Shown here piece after piece: positions 7,328 through 15,112 of a stretch of DNA of 35,115 nucleotides. Every line of letters starts with the position of its first letter. Position 1 is the stretch's first letter. Below the pieces are notes generated by a model. That model had not been told where the DNA came from. It was given only the letters and a program-made list of their open reading frames with translations, and did no database searches. Origin of the DNA: an uncultured Clostridia bacterium (GTDB lineage Bacteria; Bacillota; Clostridia; Oscillospirales; Acutalibacteraceae); the NCBI GenBank assembly GCA_947628175.1, contig CANQZA010000018.1, forward strand, positions 1 to 35,115, written 5' to 3'. Position numbers and translations under genes: made by a program.

Positions 7328-9235
7328 ATGGTTTTTGATTGCAAAATGATTATCAATAAGCTTAGTATTGAGGGAAATAAGCTTAATCTTTCAGCTTCAA
7401 TCAGTTGCCCTTTTGATATGGATGTGACTTCCCCCAAGGCGAAGATTGTTTTTGAGTGCGGCTCGAAAACAAGGCGTCTGCCGTTTCTTGTTACAAATTA
7501 TTTCAGGCAGAAGCAGAGTGATTCGTGCATTGTCGTGTGTACCTATACATTTCTGATTGACAAAATATTTTATAATTACGACAGTGTGAGCGATATAAGA
7601 GCACGGATAGATTTTTATTATGGTGAAAATGAGGTTGAAAAAGTCCCGTTTACTGTATCGACAAATGTGCTCAATGAAAATCCGAACCTTGAACTTGAGG
7701 AAAAATATATTGAATACGAGTGCTTTAACGGTGTTACCGTATTTGACAGTGAGGAGGATTATGACGCCTCAAAAAGAGAGAGTGCGGACAGTTACACCTT
7801 TAGCTTTGACTGTGAAAACAGCAATATAATCCTTTCAAAGATACCGCAGGCAAGGCAGGAGATAAGCTTTGCGCAGAGAAGCCGGATCATTGTTCCCGTT
7901 GTAAGATTTGTATTTTTTGTTGTAAGAATAATTCTTGCGGTTTTGCTGCTGCCGTATTTTGCCGCTGACGGTTTTTTTGCGGCGCTCGACATTCTGCCGA
8001 AGAGGCAGACCAAGCAGATTGACGGTCTGGGCAAAAACATTTTTGTACAGATAAAGATAAATCTCTCATCGTTTATGAAAACAAGCTTCAAAAAGGCAAC
8101 TTTTATCAACAATGTGAGAAAACCGATTTTTGCGGTTTGCAGGCTATATTATAAAATACTGTCCAAAAAGGATATTGTTCCCAACAGGATTGCTTTTATG
8201 TCCGGCAGGCGAGACGAGCTTGGCGGAAATCCGCAGTTTGTATATGATTTAATCAAGGACAAAGAGGATATTGATTTTCAATTTCTGCTGTTTTCAGATC
8301 CGTCAGGGCACAATAAAATTAAAAATATCAGGCGGTTTCTCAGGTTGTATGCAACCTCTAAGATTGTGATTATTGACGATTATTTCAGACTGCTTAATAT
8401 TGTGGACAAGCGCGAGGGAGTAAAACTGTTTCAGCTCTGGCATGCCTGCGGCGCGTTTAAGACTTTCGGCTTTACAAGGCTGGGCAAAAAGGGAGGACCC
8501 AAGCAGACTGATCCCAACCACAGAATGTACGACTATGCCATTGTAAGCTCGCAAGAGATAGCAAAGCACTATGCGGAGGGATTTGGACTCAGCGACGAAT
8601 GTATTGCGGCAACGGGTATTCCCCGCACCGATATTTTTATGGACAGCGAGTATGCCGACAGGGTGAGAAAGCAGTTTTATGAAAAGTATCCTCGGCTTAA
8701 AAATAAAAAGATTATGCTGTTTGCCCCCACTTTCAGAGGAAACGGGCAGATGAGTGCCTATTATCCTACGGATGCCTTTCATGCTGTGGATATGTATGAG
8801 GAACTCGCAGGGCAGTATGCGATATTGATTAAGCTGCACCCGTTTTGTAAGGAGAGATTTGAAATACCTCCTCAGTACAGCGATGTGATAATAGATTTAT
8901 CGCAGGAGGACGAACTCAACGACCTGCTGTTTGTCACCGATTTGCTTGTAACCGATTATTCAAGCGTTGTCTTTGAGGCTTCTCTTTTAAATATACCTAT
9001 GCTTTTTTACGCATACGATTTATACGACTATATTTCAAGCCGTGATTTTTATTATGATTTTGAGAGCTTTGTTCCCGGTAAAATCGTATTTTCCGAAAGA
9101 GAAATGCTTGAGGCAATCACACAAAATGATTTTGAGCAGGATAAGGTAAGCGGCTTTAAGACAAAGTTTTTTGACCATCTTGACGGCAAATCAAGCCAAA
9201 GAGTGGCGAATTTGATTTTGGAGAATTTAAAATAA
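7328..9235 (+). CDS. CDP-glycerol/CDP-ribitol phosphotransferase, second copy with membrane segment
   Basis: A 635-residue paralogue of the preceding protein. It has a longer beta-rich N-terminal region (1-180), then a hydrophobic segment (about 187-215) likely to insert in or dip into the membrane. The GT-B catalytic domain repeats the landmarks: Q-L-W-H-A-C-G (H372), F-A-P-T-F-R near 465, K-L-H-P near 505 and T-D-Y-S-S-V near 545. The central domains of the two copies are clearly alike, and the DNA encoding Q-L-W-H-A-C-G-A-F-K is identical or nearly so in both, so this is a tandem duplication or shows gene conversion. One enzyme may prime and the other extend the teichoic acid chain; which does what cannot be read from sequence. 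AGGAG lies 12 nt before the ATG, so a slightly different start is possible. Confidence 0.85.
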   Translation: MVFDCKMIINKLSIEGNKLNLSASISCPFDMDVTSPKAKIVFECGSKTRRLPFLVTNYFRQKQSDSCIVVCTYTFLIDKIFYNYDSVSDIRARIDFYYGENEVEKVPFTVSTNVLNENPNLELEEKYIEYECFNGVTVFDSEEDYDASKRESADSYTFSFDCENSNIILSKIPQARQEISFAQRSRIIVPVVRFVFFVVRIILAVLLLPYFAADGFFAALDILPKRQTKQIDGLGKNIFVQIKINLSSFMKTSFKKATFINNVRKPIFAVCRLYYKILSKKDIVPNRIAFMSGRRDELGGNPQFVYDLIKDKEDIDFQFLLFSDPSGHNKIKNIRRFLRLYATSKIVIIDDYFRLLNIVDKREGVKLFQLWHACGAFKTFGFTRLGKKGGPKQTDPNHRMYDYAIVSSQEIAKHYAEGFGLSDECIAATGIPRTDIFMDSEYADRVRKQFYEKYPRLKNKKIMLFAPTFRGNGQMSAYYPTDAFHAVDMYEELAGQYAILIKLHPFCKERFEIPPQYSDVIIDLSQEDELNDLLFVTDLLVTDYSSVVFEASLLNIPMLFYAYDLYDYISSRDFYYDFESFVPGKIVFSEREMLEAITQNDFEQDKVSGFKTKFFDHLDGKSSQRVANLILENLK

Positions 9236-9251
9236 TTTCGGAGTGTTTCAT

Positions 9252-10373
9252 ATGAATGAAAAAGGTTTGACAAAAAATGATTCTCAATGCCTGAAAGGTG
9301 TTGGTATCCTTTTGATGTTGTTTTATCATTTATTCAGAACACAGTCAGTTTTTAAGGGACATGACATCAGTTTTTATCCGTTTGATGAACATACTGTTGT
9401 TGCCGCTTCCTATATGTGCAAAATCTGTGTCTGCGTTTTCGCCTTTGTAACAGGATACGGTTTGCTAAAATCAATAAAAAATACGCAGATTGACAGAAAC
9501 TCTGTTGCCCGATGGAATGTGAAAAGACTTTTGAAAACAATGTCGGGCTTCTACTTTATATATGTAATTGCGTTTGTTGTGACCTTTGCCATTGACGGTC
9601 TGCCCAAAAGCACATATTTTACGGGATCGGTTTTAAAGGGTATTTTATATGTAATCCTTGATTTTTTAGGGCTAAGCAATTTATTCTCCACACCCATGCT
9701 TATAGGAACTTGGTGGTATATGAGCGCGGCGGTCATATATATTCTGCTCGTACCGCTGATTTATGAAATTTCTAAAAAAATGGGGGGGTATCTCCCTGTT
9801 GTTATTACGGTAGCAATGATACCCACGGTACTGAAAATCGGTTTTACCGGAGGCAGAAATCCGTATACATTTTTACTTGTAATGATTTTCGGAATGATTT
9901 TTGCCGATTATAATTTATTTGAAAAGATAAACGGCAGACTGCCCGGAAATAAAATGATGTCCTATATATCGTCCTTTTTCATTTTTGGCGGTGTAAGCGC
10001 ATTTTTCTGTTTCCTTTCTGAGAGAAAGGACAGCGAGGCAGGCTGGCAGCTTATTTACAGTGTGTTTCCCGTTTTTGTAATCTGTTTTTTGCGGTACTGT
10101 GTAATCAGAATACCGGTTGTCAGGCAAATTCTTTCGTTTTTAGGCAAATATTCCATGACAATATTTTTAACGCACACATTTATCCGTTATAATTATTTGA
10201 ACGGTTTTGTTTATTCCTTCGGCAATTTTATAAAAATTTATGCAGTGTTGTTGGTACTGTCACTTGCGCTGGCAGTTGTGCTTGACACAGTTAAAAAGCT
10301 TATACGATACAACAGGCTTGTGAACAGGGTAACATCCCTTTCACTTGTTATGGTTGATAAAATAGTAAAATAG
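9252..10373 (+). CDS. Acyltransferase-3 family integral membrane protein
   Basis: A 373-residue polytopic protein with about ten hydrophobic segments, matching the acyltransferase 3 (OafA/WecH-like) family that O-acylates cell-surface sugars or polyols. The N-terminus has the family arrangement: a charged stretch then 'GVGILLMLFYHLFR', which contains the histidine equivalent to the conserved first-helix residue, and a 'GTWWYMSAAVIYIL' segment later. The ATG at 9252 is preferred over an in-frame GTG at 9243 because CGGAG at 9239-9243 then has an 8-nt spacing. Its place between polymerase genes and tarI suggests O-acetylation or similar decoration of the teichoic acid, which is inference from context. 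Confidence 0.75.
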   Translation: MNEKGLTKNDSQCLKGVGILLMLFYHLFRTQSVFKGHDISFYPFDEHTVVAASYMCKICVCVFAFVTGYGLLKSIKNTQIDRNSVARWNVKRLLKTMSGFYFIYVIAFVVTFAIDGLPKSTYFTGSVLKGILYVILDFLGLSNLFSTPMLIGTWWYMSAAVIYILLVPLIYEISKKMGGYLPVVITVAMIPTVLKIGFTGGRNPYTFLLVMIFGMIFADYNLFEKINGRLPGNKMMSYISSFFIFGGVSAFFCFLSERKDSEAGWQLIYSVFPVFVICFLRYCVIRIPVVRQILSFLGKYSMTIFLTHTFIRYNYLNGFVYSFGNFIKIYAVLLVLSLALAVVLDTVKKLIRYNRLVNRVTSLSLVMVDKIVK

Positions 10374-10399
10374 GACATTAAATTAAGGAGATATTCATT

Positions 10400-11113
10400 A
10401 TGGTTTACGGTGTGATTTTGGCGGGCGGTATCGGCTCAAGAATGGGGGGCGACAAGCCCAAACAGTATCTGACGGTTAAGGAAAAGCCGATTATCATATA
10501 TACGATTGAGAAGTTTTTTGCCGTTCCCGATATTGAAAAAATAATTGTGCTGTGCCCTAAGCAGTGGGTGGAGCACACAAAAAATCTTATTGAAAAGCAT
10601 ATTGCTCCCGCCCAGCCGAGGGTTGCCGTTATTGAGGGCGGAGAGACACGAAACGAAACGATTATGAATGCCATAAAATTTATTGAGGACGAGGGCTGTC
10701 TGGACGACGAGACAATTATTGTCACCCATGACAGTGTAAGGCCGTTTGTTACGAACAGAATTATTACCGAAAATATTGAATACGCAAAAAAATTCGGTGC
10801 GTGCGATACCGTTGTGCCCGCAACAGATACGATTGTCGAGTCTGATGACAATGTGGTTATAAGCTCTATACCCGACAGAAGCAAGATGTATCAGGGTCAG
10901 ACTCCGCAGTCCTTTAATGCGCTTAAACTCAAAAAAATGTATTATGCTCTTTCTGACGAGGAAAAGAATATTCTCACAGACGCGGCAAAAATTTTTATCA
11001 TCAAGGGTGAACGGGTTGCTCTGGTTCAGGGGGAGACATATAATATGAAAATTACTTATCCTTATGATTTGCGTGTTGCCAAGTCACTGCTTGAGGAGGA
11101 GGAAAATGATTAA
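10400..11113 (+). CDS. tarI: Ribitol-5-phosphate cytidylyltransferase TarI
   Basis: A 237-residue IspD/TarI-family nucleotidyltransferase. The signature 'GGIGSRMGGDKPKQY' is at 9-23, with 'GGETRNETI' near 74 and V-T-H-D-S-V-R-P-F near 109, which bind CTP and metal. IspD (methylerythritol pathway) is a close relative, but the neighbouring tarJ, overlapping by 8 nt, and the phosphotransferases indicate CDP-ribitol synthesis from ribitol-5-phosphate and CTP in the cytoplasm. An AAGGAG site precedes the ATG. Confidence 0.88.
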   Translation: MVYGVILAGGIGSRMGGDKPKQYLTVKEKPIIIYTIEKFFAVPDIEKIIVLCPKQWVEHTKNLIEKHIAPAQPRVAVIEGGETRNETIMNAIKFIEDEGCLDDETIIVTHDSVRPFVTNRIITENIEYAKKFGACDTVVPATDTIVESDDNVVISSIPDRSKMYQGQTPQSFNALKLKKMYYALSDEEKNILTDAAKIFIIKGERVALVQGETYNMKITYPYDLRVAKSLLEEEEND

Positions 11114-12131
11114 TACCGTATATCGTCTCGTCGCCCCGAGAAGGTTTGAAATCGCTTTTGAGGACATCAACCTTTTTGGTGAAAACGCTATTGTAAGGCC
11201 TACAAATCTTTCCATCTGCAATGCGGATATGAGATACTATCTTGGAACGCGCGACGCAAATATTCTTGCGCAAAAGCTGCCTATGGCGTTGATTCACGAG
11301 GGTGTTGGCAGGGTTGTATTTGATCCCACGGGAACCTATAAGCCGGGTGAAACCGTAGTAATGGTTCCGAATATGCCGACTGAAACAGATGCGTTTATCA
11401 AAGAAAACTATCTGCGTTCATCCAAATTCTGCGGCTCGTCAATGGACGGCTTTTTGCAGGAGTTTGTTGAAATCTCACCCAAAAGGCTTGTGAAGCTGCC
11501 TGAGGGAATGGATATGAATGTTGCGGCATTCACCGAAATTGTATCCGTATCGGTTCACGCAATATCAAGGTTCGATGAAATTGCGCATGGCAGAAGAGAT
11601 GTGATCGGCGTATGGGGTGACGGCAATCTTGGTTACATAACATCCCTTTTCCTTAAATACACCTTCCCCAAATCAAAAATTGTCGTTTTCGGCACCGTTG
11701 AGGAAAAACTCGCCGATTTCACTTTCGCGGACGAAACATACCTTGTAAATCAGGTGCCTGAAGGCTTCACCATGGATCACGCCTTTGAATGTGTCGGTGG
11801 AAACGGAAGCCCTGTCGCAATAGAGCAGATTATAGATTTAATCAGACCAGAGGCAACCATTTCAATACTGGGCGTGAGTGAATATCCCGTTCCCGTCAAC
11901 ACGAGAATGATTCTGGAAAAAGGATTAAGAATGTTCGGCTCAAGCAGAAGCGGTGTTGAGGATTTTAAAAAAACTGTCGATATGTATAGCAAACATCCTG
12001 AAATTATCGACTATCTCGGAAATCTGATAAGCAGTGTAAACACGGTAAGAACCATTTCCGATATTAAAGACGCCTTTGAAAAGGATACGCATAAATCATT
12101 TGGTAAAGTTATAATGGAGTGGGAAGAATAA
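11106..12131 (+). CDS. tarJ: Ribulose-5-phosphate reductase TarJ (zinc-type MDR dehydrogenase)
   Basis: A 341-residue medium-chain dehydrogenase, the usual TarJ length. It reduces ribulose-5-phosphate to ribitol-5-phosphate with NADPH, supplying TarI. Visible are an N-terminal catalytic domain, a nucleotide-binding segment around 'VWGDGNLGYI', and 'FECVGGNGSP' downstream. The start is the ATG at 11106, directly after GAGGAGGAGG, giving an ATGATTAA overlap with the end of tarI. An upstream in-frame ATG at 11064 lies inside tarI and has no such site. The overlap argues for coupled translation, consistent with the TarI-TarJ complex known in staphylococci. Confidence 0.87.
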   Translation: MINTVYRLVAPRRFEIAFEDINLFGENAIVRPTNLSICNADMRYYLGTRDANILAQKLPMALIHEGVGRVVFDPTGTYKPGETVVMVPNMPTETDAFIKENYLRSSKFCGSSMDGFLQEFVEISPKRLVKLPEGMDMNVAAFTEIVSVSVHAISRFDEIAHGRRDVIGVWGDGNLGYITSLFLKYTFPKSKIVVFGTVEEKLADFTFADETYLVNQVPEGFTMDHAFECVGGNGSPVAIEQIIDLIRPEATISILGVSEYPVPVNTRMILEKGLRMFGSSRSGVEDFKKTVDMYSKHPEIIDYLGNLISSVNTVRTISDIKDAFEKDTHKSFGKVIMEWEE

Positions 12132-12137
12132 ACAAAT

Positions 12138-12608
12138 ATGCCTGATTTTATAAAAAAGTTGTACAAAAAGTATGAAGAGGTAATCAAATATGTTGTTTTC
12201 GGTGTTCTTACTACACTTGTAAACCTCATAATTTTTAAAATTTTTGATAAGATACTCGGAGCCGACTTATTCCTGGTTACAAATGTTATCGCATGGGTAG
12301 GAGCGGTCATTTTCGCATATATTACAAATAAGCTGTGGGTATTTGAGTCAAAAAGCTGGAGAGGCAGTACAGTTATTAAAGAGCTTATAGGCTTTTTCGG
12401 CGCGCGGATTTTTTCGCTTGGCGTTGAAGAAGCGGGTCTTTGGCTTATGGTTGATATTTTAAAATTCAAAAATATGAGCGGATTTGAAATTTTTTCTTTC
12501 AAATTCGACGGCAATTTTATCGCAAAGCTGATTATGCAGGTTGTAGTCGTTGTACTGAACTACTTTTTCAGCAAATTTGTTATTTTTCGTAAAAAAAAGA
12601 AAAAATAA
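12138..12608 (+). CDS. GtrA-family membrane protein
   Basis: A 156-residue protein with four hydrophobic segments. The N-terminal 'YVVFGVLTTLVNLIIF' and a central 'NKLWVFESKSW' loop match the GtrA/DPMS family. These proteins are proposed to flip or hold lipid-linked sugars (bactoprenyl-phosphate-glucose in phage serotype conversion) and commonly assist surface polysaccharide or teichoic acid glycosylation. The C-terminus is highly basic (FRKKKKK). It starts 7 nt after tarJ with only a weak ribosome-binding site, consistent with coupling. No glycosyltransferase partner is adjacent. Confidence 0.8.
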   Translation: MPDFIKKLYKKYEEVIKYVVFGVLTTLVNLIIFKIFDKILGADLFLVTNVIAWVGAVIFAYITNKLWVFESKSWRGSTVIKELIGFFGARIFSLGVEEAGLWLMVDILKFKNMSGFEIFSFKFDGNFIAKLIMQVVVVVLNYFFSKFVIFRKKKKK

Positions 12609-12626
12609 TTTTTAAAGGAGAAGACC

Positions 12627-13682
12627 ATGAAAAAATTTACCCGTATTCTTTGTGTGATTTTCGCAATACTCACGGCAGTACCGCTGATGACCTCCTGTTC
12701 AAAGGAAATTGAATCTACACCGGTAAATGTCAATGACTTCAGAATAACCGCATATGTCGTTGGCGATACCTGTAAGGATTTGGAGAGCTTTGAATCAGGT
12801 CATATTGAAACGGTTACGGATGTCATTTTTTTCGGAAAGGCTGATTTTAACGAGCAGGGAGAAATTACACTTGCAGATGATTTTGAACTGTGTCTGGGCA
12901 ACATAAAAAAGGTTATGGCTGATTATCCCGATAAAAAGCTGTATCTTAATATTTTGGGTCCGTCCAGTCAGTCTGAATCCGATGACTGGTATGAGCAGAT
13001 GGACGATCAGGGCGAAAGGCATAATAATGCCTTTAAAAGCGGAAAGCTTGAGGGCAATATAAAGTCAGTGCTTGAAAAATACGGATTTGACGGTATATTT
13101 TTTGACTACGAATTTCCTATAAAGAAAAAGTACTGGAAAGAATATAACCGCTTTATTGTTTCGCTTGACCGTGTTTTGGGAAATGATTTTGAAATAGGGA
13201 TGTCAATGGTGGACTGGGATCTTAACAAACAGTCACAAGAGGCGATGGCAGCAACCGACAGAATTGAGGTTATGAGCTATGACAACTGGGATGACGACGG
13301 AAATCACGCAACCTTTGAGCTGGCGAAAGACAATATCGAAAAATTTGTGAAGGCAGGCTATGACAAAGCAAAGCTTGACCTGGGTGTTCCGTTTTATGCG
13401 CGCCCCACAACAGGTGAGGCATATTGGTATGAATATAAGGCATACTATGATAAATTCGACGAAAACGGTCTTTATAAGGACGATTCTCAGTCAAAGCTCA
13501 CTTTCTCATTTAATACATACGATGTGATTAAGCAGAAAACCGACTGGGCAATCAGCGAAGGCTTAGGCGGGATGATGGTATGGCATTGGGCGTGTGACAC
13601 AGAAAGCACAAATGAAAAATCACTTTTTGCGGCAATGAAAGAATCCAAAACAAATGCGATTGAAAAATCATCCGCTAAATAA
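12627..13682 (+). CDS. GH18-like glycoside hydrolase lipoprotein
   Basis: A 351-residue exported protein: MKK, hydrophobic core, and a lipobox ending at Cys24 (M-T-S-C). The rest is a GH18-type barrel of the kind seen in spore cortex or peptidoglycan N-acetylglucosaminidases and chitinase-like proteins. The catalytic motif reads D155-G-I-F-F-D160-Y-E162, against the usual DGxDxDxE. The acid Glu162 and Asp160 are kept, while the middle Asp is Phe. M-S-Y-D (216-219) supplies the expected Tyr. It is the seventh gene of the teichoic acid operon and probably acts on cell-wall glycan outside the membrane; substrate unknown. A good AAAGGAG precedes the ATG. Confidence 0.75.
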   Translation: MKKFTRILCVIFAILTAVPLMTSCSKEIESTPVNVNDFRITAYVVGDTCKDLESFESGHIETVTDVIFFGKADFNEQGEITLADDFELCLGNIKKVMADYPDKKLYLNILGPSSQSESDDWYEQMDDQGERHNNAFKSGKLEGNIKSVLEKYGFDGIFFDYEFPIKKKYWKEYNRFIVSLDRVLGNDFEIGMSMVDWDLNKQSQEAMAATDRIEVMSYDNWDDDGNHATFELAKDNIEKFVKAGYDKAKLDLGVPFYARPTTGEAYWYEYKAYYDKFDENGLYKDDSQSKLTFSFNTYDVIKQKTDWAISEGLGGMMVWHWACDTESTNEKSLFAAMKESKTNAIEKSSAK

Positions 13683-13712
13683 CAGAATTCAATATAAAAT
13701 ACGGAGGTCATG

Positions 13713-15005
13713 ATGGATATTCCCTTAGGGTGGCAATTCTTTATACAGTTCGTTCTTATAGCGGTAAATGCTGTTTTTGCAAGCGCTGAGATTGCCATTG
13801 TATCAATGAATGATTTAAAGCTTGAAAGGCTTGCTTCTCAGGGCAATAAAAGGGCAAAGCGCCTTGTTAAGCTGACGGATAAGCCCGCGGGTTTTCTTGC
13901 GACCATTCAGGTTGCAATCACGCTTTCGGGGTTTTTGGGCAGTGCGTTTGCAGCGGATAATTTTTCGGATATGATTGTTGCATGGCTCATCGGTCTTGGT
14001 GTTTCCATAAAAGCGTCCACCCTCAACACGATAGCCGTTGTTGTTATCACAATTGTTTTATCCTATTTAACTCTTGTTTTCGGCGAGCTTGTCCCAAAGC
14101 GTATTGCAATGAAAAAGAGTGAACAGATAGCACTTGCTCTGTCAGGACTGATTTATATATCATCAAAGATATTCGCGCCGCTTGTTGCGCTTCTGACCGG
14201 TTCAACCAATCTTATGCTGCGCCTTGTGCGTATAAATCCCGATGAGAACGAGGAAGAGGTTTCTGAAGAAGAAATCAGGATGATGGTTGATATGGGAAGC
14301 CAGAAGGGTGTTATAGATGTCAGCGAAAAAAACATGATTGTAAATGTTTTTGAATTTGACGATAAGGACTGTGGTGAGGTATGCACCCACAGAAAGGATA
14401 TTGTGGCGCTTGATATGGATGACTCCGCCGGAGAATGGAGCGAAACCATAAACAACAGCAATCACAGTATGTACCCCGTTTTCAGGGAATCGATTGATAA
14501 TGTGGAGGCGATTCTTGACGCAAAGCAATACTTCAGAGCAGAGGACAAGTCAAAGGAAAATATTTGCAGGACTGCGTTTTTAAAACCGGTTTATGTTCCC
14601 GACAGTATGAAAACGGATGTCCTTTTCAGGCAGATGCAGGAGTCGCACAATTATTTCGCCGTTGTTCTTGACGAATACGGCGGAACAGTCGGCATAATCA
14701 CAATGAATGATTTGCTTGAACAGATTGTAGGAAATCTTCAGGACGACGGATCTGATATAATCTGTATGGATAAAAACTGCTGGAAAATTAAAGGTCTGGC
14801 CTCGCTTGATGATGTTGCGCAGGCAACGAATCTCAGCCTTCCGGTTGATGAGTATGAGACGCTGAGCGGATATATCCTCGGCATATACTGCAAAATTCCA
14901 AAGGACGGCAGTTCATTTGAGGTAGAAACCGATGAGCTTAAAATAGAGGTTTTAAATATTATAAATCATACCGTAGAGGTATGTATCGTTACGGCGAAAC
15001 AGTAA
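13713..15005 (+). CDS. CNNM/CorC (hemolysin C) family membrane protein with CBS pair
   Basis: About 430 residues. The order is an N-terminal DUF21/CNNM transmembrane domain (hydrophobic stretches at about 5-25, 60-85, 95-120 and 130-155), a CBS pair (about 205-330, including 'VVLDEYGGTVGIITMNDLLEQIVG'), and a C-terminal CorC/HlyC transporter-associated domain (about 345-430). Family members are linked to Mg2+ or other divalent cation efflux or homeostasis. ATG at 13713 is chosen because GGAGG (13703-13707) is 5 nt away; an adjacent in-frame ATG at 13710 is only 2 nt away. It is the last gene before the terminator at 15010. Cation homeostasis fits an anionic wall polymer, though the link is inferred. 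Confidence 0.85.
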   Translation: MDIPLGWQFFIQFVLIAVNAVFASAEIAIVSMNDLKLERLASQGNKRAKRLVKLTDKPAGFLATIQVAITLSGFLGSAFAADNFSDMIVAWLIGLGVSIKASTLNTIAVVVITIVLSYLTLVFGELVPKRIAMKKSEQIALALSGLIYISSKIFAPLVALLTGSTNLMLRLVRINPDENEEEVSEEEIRMMVDMGSQKGVIDVSEKNMIVNVFEFDDKDCGEVCTHRKDIVALDMDDSAGEWSETINNSNHSMYPVFRESIDNVEAILDAKQYFRAEDKSKENICRTAFLKPVYVPDSMKTDVLFRQMQESHNYFAVVLDEYGGTVGIITMNDLLEQIVGNLQDDGSDIICMDKNCWKIKGLASLDDVAQATNLSLPVDEYETLSGYILGIYCKIPKDGSSFEVETDELKIEVLNIINHTVEVCIVTAKQ

Positions 15006-15009
15006 TCAT

Positions 15010-15056
15010 AACCCGCCCGAATCCTTTTGATTCAGGCGGGTTATTTCGCTTTTTTC
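15010..15056 (+). terminator. Rho-independent terminator ending the teichoic acid operon
   Basis: The stem AACCCGCC/GGCGGGTT plus GAATC/GATTC, with one C-A mismatch and a CTTTT loop (15010-15042), is followed by ATTTCGCTTTTTT. It starts 4 nt after the stop codon. Confidence 0.85.
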
Positions 15057-15112
15057 TTGCACTTCGGCGCAATTTCCGGGCTTCTTCATATAATATTGTC
15101 GAGGTGATTTTT

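Noticed and set aside
14981-15112. Longer N-terminus for asparagine synthetase from 14981
   Set aside because: It would run through a terminator hairpin and bury the Cys2 nucleophile, which must be N-terminal.
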